This document shows, piece after piece, positions 1 to 12,700 of a stretch of 64,000 nt of DNA; the first letter of the stretch is position 1; each line of letters opens with the position of its first letter. This stretch comes from Atherix ibis (Eukaryota > Arthropoda > Insecta > Diptera > Athericidae). The position numbers were made by a program, and so were the translations under genes. The stretch covers positions 2,170,001-2,234,000 of the forward strand of contig CATQJD010000146.1 of NCBI GenBank assembly GCA_958298945.1. The letters are read 5' to 3'. The notes beneath the pieces are model-generated. The model did no database searches, was not told the DNA's origin, and was given only the letters and a program-made list of their open reading frames with translations.

Positions 1-130
1 GGAATATGAAGTAGTATGCTTAAGAGGAATATGAAGTAGTATATTTAAGAGGAATATGAAGTAGTATATTTAAGAGGAATATAAAGTAGTATGTTTAAGA
101 GGAATATGAAGTAGTATGTTTAAGAGGAAT

Positions 131-3100
131 ATGCAGCAGTATAATTAAGAGGAATATAAAGTTGTATATTTAAGAGGAATATGAAGTAATATGTTTAAGA
201 GGAATATGAAGTAGTATATTTAAGAGGAATATGAAGTAGTATGTTTAAGAGGAATATGAAGTTGTATGTTTAAGAGAAAAATGAAGTAGTATGTTTAAGG
301 GGAATAAAAAGTAGTATGTTTAAGAGGAATATGATGTAGTATGTTTAAGACGAATATGAAGTAGTATGTTTAAGAGGAATATGAAGTAGTATGTGTAAGG
401 GGAATATAAAGTAGTATGTTTAAGAGGAATATGAAGTAGTATATATAAGAGGAACATGAAGTAGTATGTTTAAGAGGAATATGAAGTAGTATGTTTAAGA
501 GGAATATGAAGTACTATGTTTAAGAGGAATATGAAGTAGTATGCTTAAGAGGAATATGAAGTTGTATATTTAAGAGGAATATGAAGTAGTATATTTAAGA
601 GGAATATGAAGTAGTATATTTAAGAGGAATATGAAGTAGTATGTTTAAGAGGAATATGAAGTAGTATGTTTAAGAGTAATATGAAGTAGTATATTTAAGA
701 GGAATATGAAGTAGTATGTTTAAGAGGAATATGAAGTAGTATGTTTAAGAGGAATATGAAGTAGTATGTTTAAGAGGAATATGAAGTAGTATATTTAAGC
801 TGAATATGAATTAGTATGTTTAAGAGAAATATGAAGTAGTATGTTAAAGAGGAATATGAAGTAATATGTTTAAGAGGAATATTAAGTAGTATGTTTAAGA
901 GGAATACGAAGTAGTATGTTTAAGAGGAATATGAAGTAGTATGTTTAAGAGGAATATGAAGTAGTAAGTTGAAGAGGAATGTGAAGTAGTATATTTAAGA
1001 GGAATATGAAGTAGTGTATTCAAGAGGAATATGAAGTAGTATGTTTACGAGGAATGTGAAGTAGTATGTTTAAGAGGAATATGAAGTAGTATGTTTAAAA
1101 GAAATATGAAGTAGTATGTTTAAGAGGAATATGAAGTAGTATGTTTAAGGGGAATATGAAGTAGTATGTTTAAGAGGAATATGAAGTAGTATGTTTAAGA
1201 GGAATGTGAAGTAGTATGTTTAAGAGGAATATGAAGTAGTATATTTAAGAGGAATATGAAATAGTATATTTAAGAGGAATATGCAGTTGTACATATAAGA
1301 GGAATATGAAGTATTATGTTTATGAGGAATACGAAGTAGTATGTTTAAGAGGAATATGAAGTAGTATGTTTAAGAGGAATATGAAGTAGTATATTTAAGA
1401 GGAATATGAAATAGTATATTTAAGAGGAATATGAAGTAGTATGTTTAAGAGGAATATGAAGTGGTATATTTAAGAGGAATATGAAGTAGTATGTTTAAGA
1501 GGAATATGAAGTTGTATGTTTAAGAGAAATATGAAGTACTATGTTTTAGAGGAATTTGAAGTAGTAGGCTTAAGAGGAATATGAAGTAGTATATTTAAGA
1601 GGCATATGAAGTAGTATGTTTAAGAGGAATATGAAGTAGTATGTTTAAGAGGAATATGAAGTAGTATGTTTAAGAGGAATATGAAGTAGTATATTTAAGA
1701 GGAATATGAAATAGTATATTTAAGAGGAATATGAAGTTGTATATATAAGAGGAATATGAAGTAGTATGTTTATGAGGAATATGAAGTAGTATGTTTAAGA
1801 GGAATATGAAGTAGTATATTTAAGAGGAATATGAAGTAGTATGTTTAAGAGGAATATGAAGTAGTATCTTTAAGAGACATATGAAGTAGTATGTTTAAGA
1901 GGAATATGAAATAGTATGTTTAAGAGGAATATGCAGCAGTATAATTAAGAGGAATATAAAGTTGTATATTTAAGAGGAATATGAAGTAATATGTTTAAGA
2001 GGAATATGAAGTAGTATATTTAAGAGGAATGTGCAGTAGTATATTTAAGAGGAATATGAAGTAGTATGTTTAAGAGGAATATGAAGTAGTATGTTTAAGA
2101 GGAATATGAAGTAGTATGTTTAAGAGGAATATGAAGTAGTATATTTAAGAGGAATATGAAGTAGTATGTTTAAGAGGAATATGAAGTAGTATGTTTAAGA
2201 GGAATATGAAGTACTATGTTTAAGAGGAATATGAAGTAGTATGGTTAAGAGGAATATGAAGTAGTATATTTAAGAGGAATATGAAGTAGTATATATAAGA
2301 GGAACATGAAGTAGTATGTGTAAGAGGAATATGAAGTAGTATGTTTAAGAGGAATATGAAGTAGTATGTTTAAGAATAATATAAAGTAGTATGTTTAAGA
2401 GGAATATGAAGTAGTATGTTTAAGAGGAATATGAAGTAGTATTTTTAAGAACAATATGAAGTAGTATATTTAAGAGGAATATGAAGTAGTATGTTTAAGA
2501 GGAATATGAAGTAGTATGTTTAAGAGGAATATGAAGTAGTATGTGTAAGGGGAATATAAAGTAGTATGTTTAAGAGGAATATGAAGTAGTATATATAAGA
2601 GGAACATGAAGTAGTATGTTTAAGAGGAATATGAAGTAGTATGTTTAAGAGGAATATGAAGTACTATGTTTAAGAGGAATATGAAGTAGTATGCTTAAGA
2701 GGAATATGAAGTTGTATATTTAAGAGGAATATGAAGTAGTATATTTGAGAGGAATATGAAGTAGTATATTTAAAAAGAATATGAAGAAGTATGTTTAAGA
2801 GGAATATGAAGTAGTATGTTTAAGAGGAATATGAAGTAGTATATTTAAGAGGAATATGAAGTAGTATGTTTAAGAGGAATATGAAGTAGTATGTTTAAGA
2901 GGAATATGAAGTAGTATGTTAAAGAGGAATATGAAGTAGTATATTTAAGCTGAATATGAATTAGTATGTTTAAGAGAAATATGAAGTAGTATGTTAAAGA
3001 GGAATATGAAGTAATATGTTTAAGAGGAATATGAAGTAGTATGTTTAAGAGGAATACGAAGTAGTATGTTTAAGAGGAATATGAAGTAGTAAGTTGAAGA

Positions 3101-6100
3101 GGAATGTGAAGTAGTATATTTAAGAGGAATATGAAGTAGTATATTCAAGAGGAATATGAAGTAGTATGTTTACGAGGAATGTGAAGTAATATGTTTAAGA
3201 GGAATATGAAGTAGTATGTTTAAGAGAAATATGAAGTAGTATTTTTAAAGAGGAATATGAAGTAGTATGTTTAAGGGGAATATGAAGTAGTATGTTTAAG
3301 AGGAATATGAAGTAGTATGTTTAAGAGGAATATGAAGTAGTATGTTTAAGAGGAATATGAAGTAGTATATTTAAGAGGAATATGAAATGGTATATTTAAG
3401 AGGAATATGAACTAGTATGTTTAAGAGGAATATGAAGTAGTATAATTAAGAGGAATATGAAGTAGTATGTTTAAGAGGAATATGAAGTTGTATGTTTAAG
3501 AGAAATATGAAGTAGTATGTTTAAGAGGAATATGAAGTAGTATTTTTAAGAAGAATATGAAGTAGTATATTTAAGAGGAATATGAAGTAGTATGTTTAAG
3601 AGGAATATGAAGTAGTATGTTTAAGAGGAATATGAAGTAGTATATTTAAGAGGAATATGAAATAGTATATATAAGAGGAACATGAAGTAGTATGTGTAAG
3701 AGGAATATGAAGTAGTATGTTTATGAGGAATATGAAGTAGTATGTTTAAGAATAATATAAAGTAGTATGTTTAAGAGGAATATGAAGTAGTATGTTTAAG
3801 AGGAATATGAAGTAGTATTTTTAAGAAGAATATGAAGTAGTATATTTAAGAGGAATATGAAGTAGTATGTTTAAGAGGAATATGAAGTAGTATGTTTAAG
3901 AGGAATATGAAGTAGTATGTGTAAGGGGAATATAAAGTAGTATGTTTAAGAGGAATATGAAGTAGTATATATAAGAGGAACATGAAGTAGTATGTTTAAG
4001 AGGAATATGAAGTAGTATGTTTAAGAGGAATATGAAGTACTATGTTTAAGAGGAATATGAAGTAGTATGCTTAAGAGGAATATGAAGTTGTATATTTAAG
4101 AGGAATATGAAGTAGTATATTTAAGAGGAATATGAAGTAGTATATTTAAGAGGAATATGAAGTAGTATGTTTAAGAGGAATATGAAGTAGTATATTTAAG
4201 AGGAATATGAAGTAGTATATTTAAGAGGAATATGAAGTAGTATGTTTAAGAGGAATATGAAGTAGTATGTTTAAGAGGAATATGAATTAGTATGTTTAAG
4301 AGGAATATGAAGTAGTATATTTAAGCTGAATATGAATTAGTATGTTTAAGAGAAATATGAAGTAGTATGTTAAAGAGGAATATGAAGTAATATGTTTAAG
4401 AGGAATATGAAGTAGTATGTTTAAGAGGAATACGAAGTAGTATGTTTAAGAGGAATATGAAGTAGTAAGTTGAAGAGGAATGTGAAGTAGTATATTTAAG
4501 AGGAATATGAAGTAGTATATTCAAGAGGAATATGAAGTAGTATGCTTACGAGGAATGTGAAGTAGTATGTTTAAGAGGAATATGAAGTAGTATGTTTAAG
4601 AGAAATATGAAGTAGTATGTTTAAGAGGAATATGAAGTAGTATGTTTAAGGGGAATATGAAGTAGTATGTTTAAGAGGAATATGAAGTAGTATGTTTAAG
4701 AGGAACGTGAAGTAGTATGTTTAAGAGGAATATGAAGTAGTATAATTAAGAGGAATATGAAATAGTATATTTAAGAGGAATATGCAGTTGTATATATAAG
4801 AGGAATATGAAGTAGTATGTTTATGAGGAATATGAAGTAGAATGTTTAAGAGGAATATGAAGTAGTATGTTTAAGAGGAATATGAAGTAGTATGTTCAAG
4901 AGGAATATGAAGTAGTATCTGTAAGAGGAATATGAAGTAGTATGTTTAAGAGGAATATGAAGTAGTATGTTTAAGAGGAATATGAAGTAGTATGTTTAAG
5001 AGGAATATGAAGTACTATGTTTTAGAGGAATTTGAAGTAGTAGGCTTAAGAGGAATATGAAGTAGTATATTTAAGAGGAATATGAAGTAGTATGTTTAAG
5101 AGGAATATGAAGTAGTATGTTTAAGAGGAATATGAAGTAGTATGTTTAAGAGGAATATGAAGTAGTATATTTAAGAGGAATATGAAATAGTATATTTAAG
5201 AGGAATATGAAGTTGTATATATAAGAGGAATATGAAGTAGTATGTTTATGAGGAATATGAAGTAGTATGTTTAAGAGGAATATGAAGTAGTATGTTTAAG
5301 AGGAATATGAAGTAGTATGTTCAAGAGGAATATGAAGTAGTATCTTTAAGAGGAATATGAAGTAGTATGTTTAAGAGGAATATGAAATAGTATGTTTAAG
5401 AGGAATATGCAGCAGTATAATTAAGAGGAATATAAAGTTGTATATTTAAGAGGAATATGAAGTTATATGTTTAAGAGGAATATGAAGTAGTATATTTAAG
5501 AGGAATGTGCAGTAGTATATTTAAGAGGAATATGAAGTAGTATGTTTAAGAGGAATATGAAGTAGTATGTTTAAGAGGAATATGAAGTAGTATGTTTAAG
5601 AGGAATATGAAGTAGTATATTTAAGAGGAATATGAAGTAGTATGTTTAAGAGGAATATGAAGTAGTATGTTGAAGAGGAATATGAAGTACTATGTTTAAG
5701 AGGAATATGAAGTAGTATGGTTAAGAGGAATATGAAGTAGTATATTTAAGAGAAATATGAAGTAGTATATATAAGAGGAACATGAAGTAGTATGTGTAAG
5801 AGGAATATGAAGTAGTATGTTTAAGAGGAATATGAAGTAGTATGTTTAAGAATAATATAAAGTAGTATGTTTAAGAGGAATATGAAGTAGTATGTTTAAG
5901 AGGAATATGAAGTAGTATTTTTAAGAACAATATGAAGTAGTATATTTAAGAGGAATATGAAGTAGTAGGTTTAAGAGGAATATGAAGTAGTATGTTTAAG
6001 AGGAATGTGAAGTAGTATGTGCAAGGGGAATATAAAGTAGTATGTTTAAGAGGAATATGAAGTAGTATATATAAGAGGAACATGAAGTAGTATGTTTAAG

Positions 6101-8270
6101 AGGAATATGAAGTAGTATATTTAAGAGGAATATGAAGTAGTATATATAAGAGGAACATGAAGTAGTATGTGTAAGAGGAATATGAAGTAGTATGTTTAAG
6201 AGGAATATGAAGTAGTATGTTTAAGAATAATATGAAGTAGTATTTTTAAGAACAATATGAAGTAGTATATTTAAGAGGAATATGAAGTAGTATTTTTAAG
6301 AACAATATGAAGTAGTATATTTAAGAGGAATATGAAGTAGTATGTTTAAGAGGAATATAAAGTAGTATGTTTAAGAGGAATATGAAGTAGTATATATAAG
6401 AGGAACATGAAATAGTATGTTTAAGAGGAATATGAAGTAGTATGTTTAAGAGGAATATGAAGTACTATGTTTAAGAGGAATATGAAGTAGTATGTTTAAG
6501 AGGAATATGAAGTACTATGTTTAAGAGGAATATGAAGTAGTATGTTTAAGAGGAATATGAAGTTGTATGTTTAAGAGAAATATGAAGTACTATGTTTTAG
6601 AGGAATTTGAAGTAGTAGGCTTAAGAGGAATATGAAGTAGTATATTTAATAGGAATATGAAGTAGTATGTTTAAGAGGAATATGCAGCAGTATAATTAAG
6701 AGGAATATAAAGTTGTATATTTAAGAGGAATATGAAGTAATATGTTTAAGAGGAATATGAAGTAGTATATTTAAGAGGAATATGCAGTAGTATATTTAAG
6801 AGGAATATGAAGTAGTATGTTTAAGAGGAATATGAAAGAGTATGTTTAAGAGGAATATGAAGTAGTATGTTTAAGAGGAATATGAAGTAGTATGTTTAAG
6901 AGGAATATGAAGTAGTATGTTTAAGGGGAATATGAAGTAGTATGTTTAAGAGGAATATGAAGTAGTATGTTTAAGAGGAATTTGAAGTAGTATGTTTAAA
7001 AGGAATATGAAGTAGTATATTTCAGAGGAATATGAAATAGTATATTTAAGAGGAATAAGAAGTTGTATATATTAGAGGAATATGAAGTAGTATGTTTATG
7101 AGGAATATGAAGTAGTATGCTTAGGAGGAATATGAAGTAGTATGTTTAAGAGGAATATGAAGTAGTATGTTCAAGAGGAATATGAAGTAGTATCTTTAAG
7201 AGGAATATGAAGTAGTATGTTTAAGAGGAATATGAAGTAGTATGTTTAAAAGGAATATGAAGTAGTATGTTTAAGAGGAATATGAAGTAGTATATTAAAG
7301 AGGAATATGAAATAGTATATTTAAGAGGAATATGAAGTAGTATGTTTAAGAGGAATATGAAGTAGTATGTTTAAGAGGAATATGAAGTAGTAGGCTTAAG
7401 AGGAATATGAAGTAGTATGTTTAAGAGGAATATGAAGTAGTATGTTTAAGAGGAATATGAAGTAGTATGTTCAAGAGGAATATGAAGTAGTATCTTTAAG
7501 AGGAATATGAAGTAGTATGTTTAAGAGGAATATGAAGTAGTATGTTTAAGAGGAATATGAAGTAGTATGTTTAAGAGGAATACGAAGTAGTATATTTAAG
7601 AGGAATATGAAATAGTATATTTAAGAGGAATATGAAGTAGTATGTTTAAGAGGAATATGAAGTAGTATATTTAAGAGAAATATGAAGTAGTATGTTTAAG
7701 AGGAATATGAAGTTGTATGTTTAAGAGAAATATGAAGTTGTTAGTTTAAGAGGAAAATGAAGTAGTATGTTTAAGAGGAATATGAAGTACTATGTTTTAG
7801 AGGAATTTGAAGTAGTAGGCTTAAGAGGAATATGAAGTAGTATATTGAAGAGGAATATGAAGTAGTATATTTAAGAGGAATATGAAGTAGTATGTTTAAG
7901 AGGAATATGAAGTAGTTTGTTAAAGAGGAATATGAAGTAGTATGTTTAAGAGGAATATGAAGTAGTATGTTTAAGGCAATATGAAGTAGTATGCTTAAGA
8001 GGAATATGAAGAAGTTTGTTTAAGAGGAATATGAAGTAGTATGTTTAAGAGGAATATGAAGTAGTATGTTTAAGAGGAATATGAAGTACTATGTTTAAGA
8101 GGAATATGAAGTAGTATGCTTAAGAGGAATATGAAGTAGCATATTTAAGAGGAATATGAAGTAGTATATTTAAGAGGAATATGAAGTAGTATGTTTAAGA
8201 GGCATATGAAGTAGTATGTTTAAGAGGAATATGCAGCAGTATAATTAAGAGGAATATAAAGTTGTATATT
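131..8270 (+). repeat. Dispersed HOR marker monomers (ATGCAGCAGTATAATT)
   Basis: A distinctive pair of neighbouring monomers, ATGCAGCAGTATAATT followed by a GGAATATAAAGTTG monomer and then a GAAGTAATATG or closely similar monomer, begins at 131, 1931, 5407, 6682 and 8231. The spacings are 1800, 3476, 1275 and 1549 bp. These are 72, 139, 51 and 62 monomers, within one base. The unequal spacing shows that the higher-order unit has been lengthened and shortened by whole monomers, as expected from unequal exchange. Confidence 0.8.
391..6100 (+). repeat. Higher-order repeat of about 3.5 kb with nested 2.15 and 1.38 kb steps
   Basis: Rare variant monomers recur at fixed spacing. The mark ATGTGTAAGGGGAATATAAA is at 391, 2541 and 3917, and a one-base variant (GTGCAAGGGG) is at 6017. 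The mark TTAAGCTGAATATGAATTAG is near 797, 2947 and 4323. The mark GTACTATGTTTTAGAGG is near 1538 and 5014. The spacings are 2150, 1376 and about 3476-3526 bp, all near multiples of 25. The order of intermediate variant monomers is kept between copies, so multi-kilobase segments were duplicated rather than single monomers. Small departures from exact multiples come from single-base indels such as the one near 3248 and from gain or loss of two monomers. The block boundaries are my estimates by eye. Confidence 0.8.
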
Positions 8271-9779
8271 TAAGAGGAATATGATGTAATATGTTTAAGA
8301 GGAATGTGAAGTAGTATATTTAAGAGGAATATGCAGTAGTATATTTAAGAGGAATATGAAGTAGTATGTTTAAGAGGAATATGAAGTAGTATGTTTAAGA
8401 GGAATATGAAGTAGTATGTTTAAGAGGAATATGAAGTAGTATATTTAAGAGGAATATGAAGTAGTATGTTTAAGAGGAATATGAAGTAGTATATTTAAGA
8501 GGAATATGAAGTAGTATGTTTAAGAGGAATATGAAGTAGTATGTTTAAGAGGAATATGAAGTAGTATGTTTAAGAGGAATATGAAGTAGTATATTTAAGA
8601 GGAATATGAAGTAGTATGTTTAAGAGAAATATGAAGTAGCATGTGTAAGAGGAATATGAAGTAGTATGTTTAAGAGGAATGTGATGTTGTATGCTTAAGA
8701 GGAATATGCAGTAGTGTGCTTAAGAGGAATATGAAGTAGTATGTTTAAGAGGAATATGAAGTAGTATGTTTAAGAGGAATGTGAAGTAGTATGTTTAAGA
8801 GGAATATGAAGTACTATGTTTAAGAGGAATATGAAGTAGTATGGTTAAGAGGAATATGAAGTAGTATATTTAAGAGGAATATGAAGTAGTATATATAAGA
8901 GGAACATGAAGTAGTATGTTTAAGAGGAATATGAAGTAGTATGTTTAAGAGAAATTTGAAGTAGTATGTTTAAGAAGAATATAAAGTAGTATGTTTAAGA
9001 GGAATATGAAGTAGTATGTTTAAGAGGAATATGAAGTAGTATTTTCAAGAAGAATATGAAGTAGTATATTTAAGAGGAATATGAATTAGTATGTTTAAGA
9101 GGAATATGAAGTAGTATGTTTAAGAGGAATATGAAGTAGTATGTGTAAGGGGAATATGAAGAAGTATGTTTAAGAGGAATATGAAGTAGTATATATAAGA
9201 GGAACATGAAGTAGTATGTTTAAGAGGAATATGAAGTAGTATGTTTAAGAGGAATATGAAGTACTATGTTTAAGAGGAATATGAAGTAGTATGCTTAAGA
9301 GGAATATGAAGTTGTATATTTAAGAGGAATATGAAGTAGTATATTTAAGACGAATATGAAGTAGTATGTTTAAGAGGAATATGAAGTAGTATGTTTAAGA
9401 GGAATATGCAGCAGTATATTTAAGAGGAATATGAAGTAGTATATTTAAGAGGAATATAAAGTAGTATGTGTAAGAGGAATATGAAGTAGTATGTTTAAGA
9501 GTAATATGAAGTAGTATATTTAAGAGGAATATGAAGTAGTATGTTTAAGAGGAATATGAAGTAGTATGTTTAAGAGGAATATGAAGTAGTATGTTTAAGA
9601 GGAATATTAAGTAGTATGTTTAAGAGGAATATGAAGTAGTATATTTAAGAGGAATATGAAGTAGTATGTTAAAGAGAAATATGAAGTAGTATGTTTAAGA
9701 GGAATATGAAGTAGTATGTTTAAGAGGAATATGAAGTAGTATGTTTAAGAGGAATATGAAGTAGTATGTTTAAGAGGAA

Positions 9780-12700
9780 TATGAAGTAGCACGTTTAAGA
9801 GGAATATGAAGTAGTATATTTAAAAGGAATATGATGTAGTATGCTTAAGAGGAATATGAAGTAGTATGCCTAAGAGGAATATGAAGTAGTATATTTAAGA
9901 GGAATATGAAGTAGTATATTTAAGAGGAATATAAAGTTGTATGTTTAAGAGGAATATGAAGTAGTATGTTAAAGAGGAATATGCAGTAGTACATTTAAGA
10001 GGAATATGATGTAGTATATTTAAGATGAATATGAAGTAGTATGTTTAAGAAGAATATGAAGTAGTATGTTTAAGAGGAATATGAAGTAGTATGTTTACGA
10101 GGAATATGAAGTAGTATGTTTAAGAGGAATATGAAGTAATATGTTTAAGAGAAAAATGAAGTAGTCAGTTTAAGAGGAATGTGAAGTAGTATATTTAAGA
10201 GGAATATGAAGTAGTATATTCAAGAGGAATATGAAGTAGTATGTTTAAGAGGAATATGAAGTATTATATTTAAGAGGAATATGAAGTAGTATGTTTAAGA
10301 AGAATATGAAGTAGTATGTTTAAGAGTAATATGAAGTAGTATGTTTAAGAGGGATATGAAGTAGTGTGTTTAAGAGGAATATGAAGTAGTATATTTAAGA
10401 GGAATATGAAGTAGTATGTTTAAGAGGTATATGAAGTAGTATATTTAAGAGGAATATGAAGTAGTATGTTTAAGAGGAATATGAAGTATTATGTTTAAGA
10501 GGAAAATGAAGTAGTATGTTTAAGAGGAATATGAAGTAGTATGTTTAAGAAGAATATGAAGTAGTATGTTTTAGAGTAATATGAAGTGGTATGCTTAAGA
10601 TGAATATGAAGTAGTATGTTTAAAATGAATATGAAGTAGTATATTTAAGAGCAATATGAAGTAGTATGTTTAAGAGGAATATGAGGTAGTATGTTTAAGA
10701 GGAATATGAAGTAGTATGTTTAAGAGGAATATGAAGTAGTATGTTTAAGAGGAATATGAAGTAATATTTTTAGAGGAATATGAAGTAGTATGTTTAAGAG
10801 GAATATGGAGAAGTATTGTTAAGAGGAATATGAAGTAGTATGTTTAAGAGGAATATGAAGTAGTATGCTAAAGAGGAATATGAAGTAGTATATTTAAGAG
10901 GAATATGAAGTAGTATATTTAAGAGGAATATGAAGTAGTATATTTAGGAGGAATATGAAGTAGTATGTTTAAGAGGAATATGAAGTAGTATGTTTAAGAG
11001 GAATATGAAGTAGTATGTTTAAGAGAAATATGAAGTAGTATGTTTAAGAGGAATATGAAGTAGCATGTTTAAGAGGAATATGAAGTTGTATGTTTAAGAG
11101 GAATATGAAGTAGTATGTTTAAGAGTAATATGAAGTAGTATGTTTAAGAGGAATATGAAGTAGTATGTTTAAGAGGAATATGAAGTAGTATGTTTACGAG
11201 GAATATGAAGTAGTATGTTTAAGAGGAATATGAAGTAATATGTTTAAGAGGAAAATGAAGTAGTCAGTCTAAGAGGAATGTGAAGTAGTATATTTAAGAG
11301 GAATATGAAGTAGTATATTCAAGAGGAATATGAAGTAGTATGTTTAAGAGGAATATGAAGTAGTATATTTAAGAGGAATATGAAGTAGTATGTTTAAGAA
11401 GAATATGAAGTAGTATGTTTAAGAGTAATCTGAAGTAGTATGTTTAAGAGGAATATGAAGTAGTGTGTTTAAGAGGAATATGAAGTAGTATATTTAAGAG
11501 GAATATGAAGTATTATGTTTAAGAGGTATATGAAGTAGTATATTTAAGAGGAATATGAAGTAGTATGTTTAAGAGGAATATGAAGTAGTATGTTTAAGAG
11601 GAAAATGAAGTAGTATGTTTAAGAGGAATATGAAGTAGTATGTTTAAGAAGAATATGAAGTAGTATGTTTAAGAGGAATATGAAGTAGTATGCTAAAGAG
11701 GAATATGAAGTAGTATATTTAAGAGGAATATGAAGTAGTATATTTAAGAGGAATATGAGGTAGTATGTTTAAGAGGAATATGAAGTAGTATGTTTAAGAG
11801 GAATATGAAGTAGTATGTTAAAGAAGAATATGAAGTAATATTTTTAAGAGGAATATGAAGTAGTATGCTTAAGAGGAATATGGAGAAGTATGGTTAAGAG
11901 GAATATGAAGTAGTATGTTTAAGAGGAATATGAAGTAGTATGCTAAAGAGGAATATGAAGTAGTATATTTAAGAGGAATATGAAGTAGTATATTTAAGAG
12001 GATATGAAGTATTATGCTTAAGAGGAATATGAAGTAGTATGATTAAGAGGAATATGAAGTAGTATGTTGAAGAGGAATATGAAGTACTATGTTTAAGAGG
12101 AATATGAAGTAGTATGTTTTAGAGGAATATGAAGTTTTTTATTTAAGAGGAATATGAAGTAGTATATTTAAGAGAAATATGAAGTAGTATGTTTAAGAGG
12201 AATATGAAGTAGTATGTTTAAGAGGAATATGCAGCAGTATATTTAAGAGGAATATGAAGTAGTATATTTAAGAGGAATATGAAGTAGTATGCTTAAGAGG
12301 AATATGAAATAGTATATTTAAGAGGAATATGAAGTAGTATATTTAAGAGGAATATGAAGTTGTATGTTTAAGAGGAATATGAAGTAGTATGTTTAAGAGG
12401 AATATGAAGTAGTATGTTTAAGAGGAATATGCAGCAGTATATTTAAGAGGAATATGAAGTAGTATATTTAAGAGGAATATGAAGTGGTATGCTTAAGATG
12501 AATATGAAGTAGTATGTTTAAAATGAATATGAAGTAGTATATTTAAGAGCAATATGAAGTAGTATGTTTAAGAGGAATATGAGGTAGTATGTTTAAGAGG
12601 AATATGAAGTAGTATGTTTAAGAGGAATATGAAGTAGTATGTTTAAGAAGAATATGAAGTAATATTTTTAAGAGGAATATGAAGTAGTATGCTTAAGAGG